Source: Noviherbaspirillum soli
GTDB taxonomy: Bacteria > Pseudomonadota > Gammaproteobacteria > Burkholderiales > Burkholderiaceae_D
Direction of reading: 5' to 3'
Assembly (NCBI RefSeq): GCF_015352955.1
Contig: NZ_JACYOX010000025.1
Span: 26,687-90,686, forward strand
Length of the DNA: 64,000 nt
Part shown: in pieces, positions 18,324 through 26,704 of the stretch
How positions within the stretch are numbered: the first letter of the stretch is position 1
Layout of the letters: the number at the start of each line of letters is the position of its first letter
Translations under genes and position numbers: made by a program
The notes under the pieces: generated by a model
The model's input: the letters and a program-made list of their open reading frames with translations, nothing else
Told to the model about the DNA's origin: nothing
Databases searched by the model: none

Positions 18324-20030
18324 ATGTTGGACAACAAGCCAGCGCTATCCAAAGTCACTGTGATGCATGACCTGATGAAGGTCGTTGCGCCATACCGCTG
18401 GCGCATTGCCGCTGCCTTGCTACTGCTGCCGGTATCGGCCAAGATCAGCACTGTGCTGGTGCCGTTGCTGCGCTTTTCCAGCACGCTGTTCAATGAACTG
18501 CGCGACATGGTGTTTTCCCGGGTTACGCAGCGCACCGTGGCCAACTATGCGCAGATGACATTCGAGCATCTGCATCTGCTGCGTGCGCGCTTTCATGCGA
18601 GGCGACGCATGGGCGGGCTGCTGCCCGACATCGACCGCGGCACCGCCGGCATTGCCTTCCTGCTGGGCGCGGGCCTGTTCACCCTGGCGCCGACGCTGAT
18701 CGAGATCCTGCTGGTGCTGGCCATCATCACCTCGCGCTATCAGGCCTGGCATGCCGGCTTCATCATGCTGACATTCGCGGTCTATACCGGCTTTACCGTT
18801 GTCTCCACCGCGCGCCGCACGATACATCAGCGGCGCGTGAACCGGCTCGATTCCAGCGCCAAGAGCCGGCTTGCCGACAGCCTGATCAACTATGACACGG
18901 TGAAATACTTCACCAATGGAACGGTGGAAGCACGGCGTTTCGAAGACATCATGCGCCACTGGACGAAGGCCGACGTCGCCAACCAGAAGGCGCTGTTCGC
19001 CTTGCATGTCGGGCAGAGCGCCATCATTGCCTGCGGCGTGGCGGCGATCATGCTGCAGGCAGGCAGCGACGTGATGGCGGGCCGCATGACGGTCGGCGAC
19101 CTGGTGCTGATCAACGCCCATGTGTTGCAGGTCTGCCTGCCATTGAACGCCCTGGGCTTCGTGTATCGCGAGGCGCGCGATGCCTGGATCAATGCGGAAC
19201 GGCTGTTCGACATCCTGCATGAACGGCCAGAGATGGAAGAGCGGCCCGGCATGCCGGCGCTTGTGCCCGGTCGCGGCGAGGTGGTGTTCGAGCATGTCAG
19301 CTTCAGCTATGACCCGTCACGCCCCATACTGCGCGATGTCAGCTTTCGCATAGCGCCCGGCGCCACATTGGCGGTGGTAGGCGGCAGCGGCTCGGGCAAG
19401 TCGACGCTGGCGCGCCTGCTGCTGAAGCTCTATCCGCCAGCGGGCGGACGCATCCTGGTCGATGGACAGGACATTGCCAAGGTCAGCGCCACCAGCGTGC
19501 GCGCAATGATAGGCGTGGTGCCGCAGGATACCGTTCTGTTCAACGACACCATCGGCTACAACATTGCCTATGGCCGGATCAGCGCCAGCCAGGAAGAAAC
19601 CATCCATGCCGCGAAGGCGGCCCATATCCACGACCTCGTCACCACGCTGGAAAAACAATATGACACCGAAGTCGGCGGGCGTGGCGTGACGCTGTCCGGC
19701 GGCGAGCGGCAACGCATCGCCGTGGCGCGCGCCGTGCTGAAGAACCCGCCGATCCTGATCTTCGATGAAGCCACGTCGGCACTGGACTCTGCTTCGGAAC
19801 AGCCGATCCAGCAGGAGCTGAATCGATTGTCGGAGAACCGTACTGTATTGGTGATCGCGCATCGTCTTTCCACGGCCCTGGATGCGGATGAAATCATCGT
19901 TCTCGAACAGGGCCGCGTGGTTGAGCGTGGCAGTCACGAGGAACTGCTGAGCCTGCATGGCGCGTATGCCCCCCGTGGCACCTGCAGCAGCGTGAAGACA
20001 TGGCGCAGCGCGGCCGCCAGCCGCGCATGA
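18324..20030 (+). CDS. Atm1/HMT1-type ABC exporter with internal deletion and C-terminal frameshift
   Basis: This is a fused permease and ATPase of the Atm1-like half-transporter class. The family stretch FNELRDMVFSRVTQR and the NYDTVKYFTNG motif are present. The ATPase has Walker A (GGSGSGKST, near residue 352), the Q-loop VPQDTVLFN, the signature LSGGERQR and Walker B ILIFDEATSALD. After STVLVP (about residue 49) the sequence jumps to LLRFSSTLFNEL, so about 40-65 residues including one or two membrane helices of the usual domain are missing. At the C-terminus a run of six C near 19970 appears one base short: adding one restores WHLQQREDMAQRG, the usual ending. The protein is probably not functional as a transporter. 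Its place in the glycan cluster suggests an export role. Confidence 0.75.
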   Translation: MLDNKPALSKVTVMHDLMKVVAPYRWRIAAALLLLPVSAKISTVLVPLLRFSSTLFNELRDMVFSRVTQRTVANYAQMTFEHLHLLRARFHARRRMGGLLPDIDRGTAGIAFLLGAGLFTLAPTLIEILLVLAIITSRYQAWHAGFIMLTFAVYTGFTVVSTARRTIHQRRVNRLDSSAKSRLADSLINYDTVKYFTNGTVEARRFEDIMRHWTKADVANQKALFALHVGQSAIIACGVAAIMLQAGSDVMAGRMTVGDLVLINAHVLQVCLPLNALGFVYREARDAWINAERLFDILHERPEMEERPGMPALVPGRGEVVFEHVSFSYDPSRPILRDVSFRIAPGATLAVVGGSGSGKSTLARLLLKLYPPAGGRILVDGQDIAKVSATSVRAMIGVVPQDTVLFNDTIGYNIAYGRISASQEETIHAAKAAHIHDLVTTLEKQYDTEVGGRGVTLSGGERQRIAVARAVLKNPPILIFDEATSALDSASEQPIQQELNRLSENRTVLVIAHRLSTALDADEIIVLEQGRVVERGSHEELLSLHGAYAPRGTCSSVKTWRSAAASRA

Positions 20031-20160
20031 GATTGCCGCAAGGCTGTTTTCGGTTCTGGAACGGGATTTGCATCTGCAACGCCCGAGGTTGGTCTTGCCG
20101 CTCCCGGTGTTGTGCTTCCGAGCCAGACGGTGCTTTGCACACTTTACGGATATCAAGCGC

Positions 20161-21642
20161 ATGGACAGACATGCTTACCCGGCGTCATTGCCGCAAGCCA
20201 GCATCAATGAGGGCAGCTTGCATCATGGCGTTGCGGAGGGCCGTATAACGCCAGGCGGCCTGGCGCTGCACCTGCCGGTATCGGTCGTGGTGCCCACCTG
20301 CGGCCGTGCCGGTCTGCTCAACCGTTGCCTGGCAACGCTCACGACGCAGACGCTGCGCGGCGCAGGCATGGAAATTATCGTGGTGGACGATGCGCCCAGC
20401 GATGCCACCCGCGATGTGGTGGGCCAATGGACCACGCAGGCGGCACAGCGCGGCCTGCAGGTGCGCTATGTCGCCAACCACGGCCCGCATTGCCCGGCTG
20501 CCGCCCGCAACCGCGGCTGGCGCCATGCCCGCTCGGCGGTGATCGCCTTTACCGATGACGGCGCCGTGCCGGATGCCGACTGGCTGCGCCATGGCCAGAT
20601 GGCGCTGGACGGCTTCGATGAGCAGTTCCGGCTGGCCTGGCGCGAGGACAGCGACTTTCATATCCGCCTGCTGGCGCAGGGCGCCCGCATCCGGCATGCA
20701 CCGGATGCGCTGGTGGTGCATCCGGTGCGGCCGGCGAAATGGGGCGTGTCCATCAGCCAGCAGAAGAAGATCCAGTTCGACGCGCTGCTGTACAAGAAGC
20801 CTCCGCTGCTCTACCGCGAAAAGATACGCGCCACGCCGCGCTGGGACTACTGCCTGACCGTCGCCTCGCTGCTTGCCGCCTTGCTGGGCGCGGCAACGGG
20901 CAACTGGACGTTGGCCGCGCTGGCGGCAGCGGCATGGCTGGCCATGACCGCCTGGCTGTGCGCGATCAGGCTCAGGAACACCTCCCGCACCGCGGCCCAT
21001 GTACTGGAAATGGCATTGACCTCGGCCGCGATACCGGTGCTGCAACTGGGCCGCATGGTGCCGCGCAAGGGCGTCGACACCACGATCGAGGCCATCGCAG
21101 CCCTGCGCGACCGCCATGGCGTGACGGCGCGGCTGATGGTGGTCGGCAGCGATTGCCAGGACCATGGCCATGGCGGCCCTGGCGGGCCGGAGATGGCGCG
21201 CCTGAAGGCGCTGGCCGAGCAGCGCGACATGTCAGGGCAGGTTTATTTCGCGGGCCAGCGGCCGCGCAGCGAATTGCGCGATTACTACAGCGCGGCCGAT
21301 GTGTTCGTCACCACGCCCTGGCATGAGCCCTTCGGCGTCACGCCGCTAGAGGCAATGGCCTGCAGCGTACCCGTGATCGGCTCGGCCGTCGGCGGCATCA
21401 AGCACACGGTGGTAGACGGCAGGACGCCAGGCGCATGGGCCGGGACGGCCTGCGCCGGGTGCACGGCCGCTATACGTGGCGCCATGTCGCCGCCCGCATT
21501 GCCGATGTCTATGAAGCGGTCCTCGGGGCCGCGCCAACCAGCCTGCCGCAGTCGCTCGTGGCCAGCGGCGGGTCCAACCATATGGAGCTCGAATGGACCA
21601 ATTGAATCAATCGTCAGGCACAAGGAACGGCGCATCCACTGA
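20161..21642 (+). CDS. Fused remnants of a family 2 and a family 4 glycosyltransferase
   Basis: The N-terminal half is a GT2-type enzyme (VSVVVPTCGRAGLLNRCLATL, IVVDDAPSD, FTDDGAVPDADW). It jumps from GQMALD to GFDEQFRLAWREDSDFH, lacking about 50 residues of the usual catalytic core. A hydrophobic pair follows (about residues 230-270). Near residue 290 the sequence changes abruptly to the C-terminal half of a GT4 enzyme (VLQLGRMVPRKGVDTTIEAIAAL, then YYSAADVFVTTPWHEPFGVTPLEAMA). After VVDGRT another deletion shifts the frame; the true C-terminus (HGRYTWRHVAARIADVYEAV) is readable in a different frame up to 21604. Thus two genes have been merged by deletion. I start at ATG 20161 (MDRHAYP). Activity is unlikely. 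Confidence 0.7.
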   Translation: MDRHAYPASLPQASINEGSLHHGVAEGRITPGGLALHLPVSVVVPTCGRAGLLNRCLATLTTQTLRGAGMEIIVVDDAPSDATRDVVGQWTTQAAQRGLQVRYVANHGPHCPAAARNRGWRHARSAVIAFTDDGAVPDADWLRHGQMALDGFDEQFRLAWREDSDFHIRLLAQGARIRHAPDALVVHPVRPAKWGVSISQQKKIQFDALLYKKPPLLYREKIRATPRWDYCLTVASLLAALLGAATGNWTLAALAAAAWLAMTAWLCAIRLRNTSRTAAHVLEMALTSAAIPVLQLGRMVPRKGVDTTIEAIAALRDRHGVTARLMVVGSDCQDHGHGGPGGPEMARLKALAEQRDMSGQVYFAGQRPRSELRDYYSAADVFVTTPWHEPFGVTPLEAMACSVPVIGSAVGGIKHTVVDGRTPGAWAGTACAGCTAAIRGAMSPPALPMSMKRSSGPRQPACRSRSWPAAGPTIWSSNGPIESIVRHKERRIH

Positions 21643-22378
21643 CAACAGCCTGGCCGGCCGCACGGTGCTGGTGACCGGCGGCGCCAGCGGCCTGGGCGCG
21701 GCGCTGTGCCATATGCTGGCGTCGTCCGGCGCCAACGTGGTGGTGGGCGACCTGCACCGGGAGAAGGCCGAGGCGCTGGCCCGCTCGCTGGCCGAGACCG
21801 GCAGCGGCGTTGCCGAACGCATCCATGCGATCGGCTTCGACGTCGGCGACCCGGCCGGCGCGGAGCAGGCCATCACGCAGACCGTCAGCCGCTTCGGCAC
21901 CATCGATGTGCTGATCAACAATGCCGGCACCGACATCACGCTGTCGATGGCCGAGCTGACGCCGGAGCAGTGGCTGCGGGTGATCAACACCAACCTTAGC
22001 GGCCCTTTCCTGCTGGCCAAGCATGCGTCGGAGGAAATGAAGCGCAATGGCCGCGGCCATATCGTCAACATCGCCTCCACCGCCGCCAAGCGGGCGTGGC
22101 CGAATGCCTCGGCCTACCACGCCAGCAAGTGGGGCCTGCTGGGCCTGTCGCATGCGATGCATGCGGAACTGCGGCCGCATGGCATCAAGGTGACCGCGGT
22201 GGTGGCCGGCGGCATGCGCATGCCCTTCCTGCTTGACCGCTTCCCGGACATCGACGTGGCCACGCTGCAGGAGCCGGCCAATGTGGCGCAGGCGGTGAAG
22301 TCGGTGCTGCTGCTGCCGGACGAAACCGTGGTGGCGGAAATCATGGTGCTGCCGATGCGGGAGACTTCGTGGCCATGA
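21593..22378 (+). CDS. SDR family oxidoreductase
   Basis: This 261-residue classical short-chain dehydrogenase/reductase appears intact, unlike most neighbours. The cofactor motif TGGASGLG is near residues 29-36, NNAG is near residue 105, and the catalytic tetrad is visible as Ser in IASTAAK plus YHASK near residue 175. ATG 21593 overlaps the last codons of the out-of-frame GT4 ending, a translationally coupled arrangement that suggests the original operon order. It probably makes or modifies a sugar nucleotide for the cluster; the substrate cannot be told from sequence. Confidence 0.88.
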   Translation: MDQLNQSSGTRNGASTDNSLAGRTVLVTGGASGLGAALCHMLASSGANVVVGDLHREKAEALARSLAETGSGVAERIHAIGFDVGDPAGAEQAITQTVSRFGTIDVLINNAGTDITLSMAELTPEQWLRVINTNLSGPFLLAKHASEEMKRNGRGHIVNIASTAAKRAWPNASAYHASKWGLLGLSHAMHAELRPHGIKVTAVVAGGMRMPFLLDRFPDIDVATLQEPANVAQAVKSVLLLPDETVVAEIMVLPMRETSWP

Positions 22379-22394
22379 GAAGAGGCATGCGGCG

Positions 22395-22960
22395 ATGCAT
22401 GGCATGACGCGGGCGGTGTTCCTGGACAAGGACGGCACCATCATCGACAACGTGCCCTACAACGTCGACCCGGCCCGGCGCTGCGCCTGATGCAGGAGCT
22501 GGACTACCGGCTCATCGTGGTGAGCAACCAGTCGGGCGTGGCGCGCGGCCTGTTCAGCGAGGCCGTACTGCCGCCGCTGTTTTCAGCCCTGCGGGACATG
22601 CTGGCGCGGGAAGGCGCCAGGCTCGACTGCTGGTACTGGTGTCCGCATCATCCGGAAGGCGCAGCAGCAGCCTATGCGCTTGAATGCAACTGCCGCAAGC
22701 CCCTGCCCGGCATGCTGAAGCAGGCCGCCCGCGAGCACGGCATCGACCTTGCGCGCTCATGGATGGTGGGTGACATCCTGAACGATGTGGAAGCCGGACG
22801 CCGCGCCGGCTGCCGCACGGCACTGATAGACAACGGCAACGAAACCGAATGGCTGCGTTCGCCGCTGCGCACGCCCGACATCAGCGCGCCGGACATGCTG
22901 AGCGCGGCACGGGCGATGCAGCGGTTCGATGCGGCCATGCCGGTGCGGGAGGCGTCATGA
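22395..22960 (+). pseudogene. HAD-IIIA phosphatase (GmhB-like), frameshifted
   Basis: This is a remnant of a heptose-bisphosphate phosphatase-like HAD enzyme. The first piece from ATG 22395 has the catalytic motif VFLDKDGTIIDNVPYNVDP and then stops at 22490. The rest (LRLMQELDYRLIVVSNQSGVARG, CNCRKPLPGMLKQAA, WMVGDILNDVEAGRRAG) continues in another frame to 22960. Between NVDP and ALRLMQEL some 20 residues of the usual protein are missing, and the deletion is not a multiple of three. The second frame could start at ATG 22490, but it would lack the nucleophile aspartate. It overlaps the GT9 start by 4 bases (ATGA), which shows the former operon coupling. Confidence 0.85.
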
Positions 22961-24021
22961 GCGGCATCAGCGACGCCAGCGATGTCAGCGGCATGCGCTG
23001 GAGCGGCGCCCGCCATATCCTCTGCATCCGGCTGGATTACCTGGGCGACGTGCTGAGGTGCACGCCGGCCATGCGGGCGTTGCGCGACAGCGCACCGGGC
23101 CGCCGGCTGACCCTGCTCAGCTCGCCCGGCGGCGCGGCGGTGGCTTCCTTCATCCCCGAAGTCGATGCCGCCCTCGCCTTCCAGGCGCCGTGGATGAAGC
23201 ATGGCGCCATCCAGGATGCCAATGCGGTGCCGGCCATGGCCGAGACGCTGCGCGCCGGCCGCTTCGATGCCGCCGTCATCTTCACCACCTACAGCCAAAG
23301 CGCGCTGCCGGCAGCCATGCTGTGCCAGATGGCCGGCATTGCGCTGCGGCTGGCGCACTGCCGCGAGAATCCCTACCACCTGCTGTCGGACTGGGTGCCG
23401 GAGACGGAGCCGCAGCAACCGGTGCGCCATGAAGTGCAGCGGCAGCTGGACCTGGTGAGCGGCATCGGCTGTCGCACGCAGGACGAACGCCTGTCGTTCT
23501 CGGTGCCGCAGGCCGACCTGGCGTGGGCCCGCGCCGCACTGGCGCAGTGCGACATCGGCACCGGCACGCGCTGGGTGCTGATGCATCCCGGCGCCACGGC
23601 CGCATCGCGCCGCTACCCGCCGGCGCAGTGGGCACAGGCCCTGCGGCTGTTGGCAGAGGACGGCATGCAGGCGGTCTTTACCGGCAGTGCCGAAGAAGGC
23701 GCGCTGATCGACGGCATACGCGACGCCGCCGGCATGCCCAGCCACAGCCTGGCAGGCCAGGCCACGCTGGGCCAGCTGGGCGCGCTGATTGCACTGGCGC
23801 CTGTCATGGTGTCGAACAACACCGGCCCGGCCCATATCGCCGCCGCGCTGGGCACGCCACTGGTGGATCTTTATGCGCTGACCAATCCGCAGCACACGCC
23901 GTGGCAATCGCCGAGCCGGGTGCTGTATCACGACGTGGCCTGCCGCAACTGCTACAAGAGCGTCTGCCCGCAGGGGCATCATGACTGCCTGCGCAAGGTG
24001 GAACCGGCCCGGGTGGTGTAG
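22957..24021 (+). CDS. Glycosyltransferase family 9 (heptosyltransferase-like)
   Basis: This 354-residue GT-B enzyme is related to LPS heptosyltransferases, which transfer heptose from an ADP-sugar. The N-terminal motif RLDYLGDVLRCTPAMRAL is the usual start of the family, and the C-terminal domain has VMVSNNTGPAHIAAALGTPLVDLYA with the conserved GPxH. A cysteine-rich end (CRNCYKSVCPQGHHDC) is typical of a GT9 subgroup. The reading frame ends at TAG after VEPARVV. In the same frame the next codons read AVRSLLG then TGA, so the usual C-terminus may have been cut by a point mutation. Paired with the HAD gene, it suggests heptose use in the glycan. Confidence 0.88.
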   Translation: MSGISDASDVSGMRWSGARHILCIRLDYLGDVLRCTPAMRALRDSAPGRRLTLLSSPGGAAVASFIPEVDAALAFQAPWMKHGAIQDANAVPAMAETLRAGRFDAAVIFTTYSQSALPAAMLCQMAGIALRLAHCRENPYHLLSDWVPETEPQQPVRHEVQRQLDLVSGIGCRTQDERLSFSVPQADLAWARAALAQCDIGTGTRWVLMHPGATAASRRYPPAQWAQALRLLAEDGMQAVFTGSAEEGALIDGIRDAAGMPSHSLAGQATLGQLGALIALAPVMVSNNTGPAHIAAALGTPLVDLYALTNPQHTPWQSPSRVLYHDVACRNCYKSVCPQGHHDCLRKVEPARVV

Positions 24022-24201
24022 GCGGTGCGCAGCTTGTTGGGGTGAACGAGGCAGTGGGGAGACGCACAGTGCTGGTCGTTCTGCTGTCTATGCGGATTGG
24101 GTGCTGGCGCGTGTTCGCTCAGACTGAAATTTTTATGTAGGCAGGGTTTGGGTTTTCTGGGGAAGAATTGCTGTGTTGGAGTAATGGCGTCATACATAAA
24201 T

Positions 24202-25239
24202 TTTGTTGCACAAATCATGCAGTCCAGCACATCTGCGGGAGCTCAGATAGGCTGCGCGTATGAAACCCGCTCCTCAGAAGTACCGAACGACGAACTGGAA
24301 GGCGTACAACGCGGCCTTAAAAGCGCGCGGCTCGCTGCTCATCTGGCTTGACCCCGCGATGAACTGGCACGGCCAGGCCAATGGCAAGCGTGGCCGCAGT
24401 CCGAGCTTCAGTGCCGAGGCGATCCAGTTCTGCTTGAGCATCAAGTGCCTGTTCAGCTTGCCACTACGCCGGGCGATGGGCATGGCGCAAAGCCTGCTTG
24501 GGCTGGCAGGCCTGGATTGGCCCGTTCCGGATTACAGCACCGTGAGCCGCCGGCAAAAGACAATGCGTGTCGCTATCGAAGTCGTGCCGACCACGACCGG
24601 CCTGCACCTGCTGGTCGACAGCACCGGCATCAAGATGCTGGGCGAAGGCGAATGGAAGACCAAAAAGCACGGCGCTGACTACCGCCGCCAATGGCGCAAA
24701 GTCCATCTCTGTATTGATGCCGCCACGCTTGAGATCCGGGCCATGGAAGTGACCGACAACAGCATCGGTGATGCGCCTATGCTGCCCAACCTACTAGGGC
24801 AGATTCCTCCGGAAGAGCAACTCGCCAGCGTCAGCGGTGATGGCGCTTACGATACGAAGGGCTGCCATGAGGCCATCGCGCTGCGTCAGGCGGATGCCAT
24901 CATTCCGATCCGGAAGAATGCCAAGCCATGGAAGGCGAACCGTACTGGCGCCGCGGCGCGCAATGAGATTCTGCGAGCGAGACGGCGACTAGGACGAACA
25001 ATCTGCAAAAAGTGGAGCGGCTATCACCGACGCAGTCTGGTCGAGACCAAGATGCGCTGCTTCAAGCTGCTTGGCGAACGCATCATGGCCCGCGACTTCG
25101 ACCGCCAGGTCGCTGAGCTGCAGGTCCGTGCCGCCGTGTTGAATCGCTTTACGCGTCTTGGCACGCCTATTACTGTCACGATGGCATAACTCCGCCGACA
25201 GAAAGGCAAACTCTGCCTTCACCTTATTTGTGCAACAAA
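24202..25239 (+). mobile_element. IS5-family insertion sequence (IS903-like group)
   Basis: The element is bounded by the perfect 14-base inverted repeat TTTGTTGCACAAAT at 24202-24215 and 25226-25239. On the right the repeat extends to GGGCTTTG, the usual end of this group, but the left reads AATTTTG, so the left tip is altered. I find no 4- or 9-base target duplication. The right end abuts an Rhs gene, whereas the left flank has no Rhs sequence, so the insertion was accompanied or followed by a deletion. Confidence 0.88.
24260..25189 (+). CDS. IS5-family DDE transposase
   Basis: This 309-residue transposase contains the DDE domain: D in LLVDSTGIKMLGEGEW (near residue 118), D in VSGDGAYDTKG (near residue 195) and E in SLVETKMRCFKLLGE (near residue 262) with the usual Y-x2-R-x3-E-x6-K spacing. 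It fills almost the whole element between the inverted repeats. It looks intact and could be active. ATG 24260 (MKPAPQKYRTTNW) is the typical start in this group. Confidence 0.95.
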   Translation: MKPAPQKYRTTNWKAYNAALKARGSLLIWLDPAMNWHGQANGKRGRSPSFSAEAIQFCLSIKCLFSLPLRRAMGMAQSLLGLAGLDWPVPDYSTVSRRQKTMRVAIEVVPTTTGLHLLVDSTGIKMLGEGEWKTKKHGADYRRQWRKVHLCIDAATLEIRAMEVTDNSIGDAPMLPNLLGQIPPEEQLASVSGDGAYDTKGCHEAIALRQADAIIPIRKNAKPWKANRTGAAARNEILRARRRLGRTICKKWSGYHRRSLVETKMRCFKLLGERIMARDFDRQVAELQVRAAVLNRFTRLGTPITVTMA

Positions 25240-26127
25240 GCCCCCGTGTACTGGAACGAGTTCGCGCTCGCCTCGCCCTGCACCGTCGTCGCCCCGTATG
25301 GCTCGTACTGGTACGTCGTCCTGACTTGCCCGGCTTCGTCCGCCAGCGCCAGTACCGAGCCCAGCGCATCCGTCACCATGTCTCTTGAACCGGCTGCATC
25401 CGTGCGGCGGTAGTACTCGTCCACGCCCAGACCGGTCAGCAGGCTGGCGCTTGTCCCCGTGGCGCCCAGTTCCTGTACCGGGTTGATGCCGTCATATACA
25501 TACCCTGTCTGCACCCCGTTGACCGTCCGGCTCACCCGCCGGCCGAATGCGTCGTAGCGGAAGCTCGCCTGCATGCTTTCGGGACCAGTGATCGATGCCA
25601 GCTGGTTCTTGGCATCCCACGTATAGCTGCGCGTGCCGTCGCTGGTCATGTTGCCGTTGGCATCATGTGTGATGGCTTGTCCATTCCAGCTCTGCAGCCG
25701 GTTGCCCGGCCCATACGTCGCCACCGGCATGGGCTCGGGCACGCTGTTCGGCGCCAAGCTGCCGCCGGTGGCGATGCGCCGGCCGGCTGCGTCGTAGCGG
25801 TAGCTCAGGTCGCCTAGCTGCGTGCCATCCGCCTTTGTGTAGACGATGGCCGTCAGACGTCCGGCGTCGTCGTAGCTATAGGCGGCGCGGATGCCGCTCG
25901 GTAGAGTGAGGCTGGTGCGGCGGTCGGCGGCGTCGTAGCTGATGCTTACCGTGTCACTGCCCTGCGCGATGCCGGTCAGGCGGCCAGCGGCGTCGTAGCG
26001 GTAGTTCACGGGCAGCTGGCCGGACACCTGCACGCTGCTGCGCCGGCCTTCGGCGTCGTAGCTGTAGCTGACCTGGCCCTGTGGTGTGGTTTCGCTCAGC
26101 AGGCGGTCGAAGCTGTCATAGCTATAA
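25240..26127 (-). pseudogene. Rhs core fragment, both ends lost
   Basis: This is part of an Rhs/YD-repeat protein, colinear with residues SYDSFDRLLSETTPQG through NSFQYTG of the complete gene at 32782-38277. The 3' side is cut by the IS element, which supplies a stop (TGALLHK). The 5' side ends abruptly at 26127, where AT-rich sequence begins. It has no start, no RHS core end (DPIGLAGG) and no toxin tail, so it cannot make a working protein. It is useful as evidence of past cassette duplication in the locus. Confidence 0.85.
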
Positions 26128-26216
26128 ATAATCTCTTATACAAAATAATACACAAGAGACAAAACCAAAAAAATTACAGCCGACAAAAAACTCTAATAAA
26201 AATTACGGATACTTGA

Positions 26217-26692
26217 TTAACTACCACAATCTGGCCTGCCCTGTATAAAAACAGTTGCTGTAATACTTAACTCTGCACGATGAAGAGAAGGCCAAATAGT
26301 ATACGAAACAAAACGTTGCGGATCCAATTTACTACAATAGCTAAATACAACCAAATCACTGTGAATACCACTATTCAGAAACGCCGGAATATCATAATCG
26401 CGCTTATGCATAGAAAAATATCCTTTATTATTTAATACTTCAGGCAAAACTTTTGATAACCTATCAACCTCATTTTCTAAAAGCAAAATTCTAACCGAAG
26501 CAATTTCTTTTTTTTGTCAAATACTACAGGATTGGCTGCGGGCCTTATATGACTTTCTTCGACTATTGAAATGAGCTCTGCTTGCAACTGAGGAATCTTA
26601 GAAACAACCTCGCCCCCATCACAACCAAATAAAACACTCGACCCTACAACATAAGGAATACAGCACAAGCCAAATGGAGAAAATTTTTTCAT
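26217..26692 (-). pseudogene. Putative lipoprotein immunity gene, frameshifted in a poly-A tract
   Basis: The ATG at 26692 opens a protein with a lipoprotein-type signal (MKKFSPFGLCCIPYVVGSSV then LFGCDGG). It breaks near 26514 in a run of eight A (minus strand). One extra A would join it in frame to the segment ending at 26217 (LLLENEVDRLSKVLPEVLN, then FVSYTIWPSLHRAELSITATVFIQG), giving about 158 residues. It starts 12 bases after the stop of the Rhs C-terminal cassette at 26705, the usual place of an immunity gene. A lipid-anchored immunity protein would suggest that the cognate toxin acts at the membrane or periplasm. No family is recognised. The tract could be a phase-variable switch or simple decay. 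Confidence 0.6.
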
Positions 26693-26704
26693 CTATTAAC
26701 CCAA

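Noticed and set aside
24190..24201. A target-site duplication for the IS5 element
   Set aside because: Neither 4-base nor 9-base flanks agree on the two sides.
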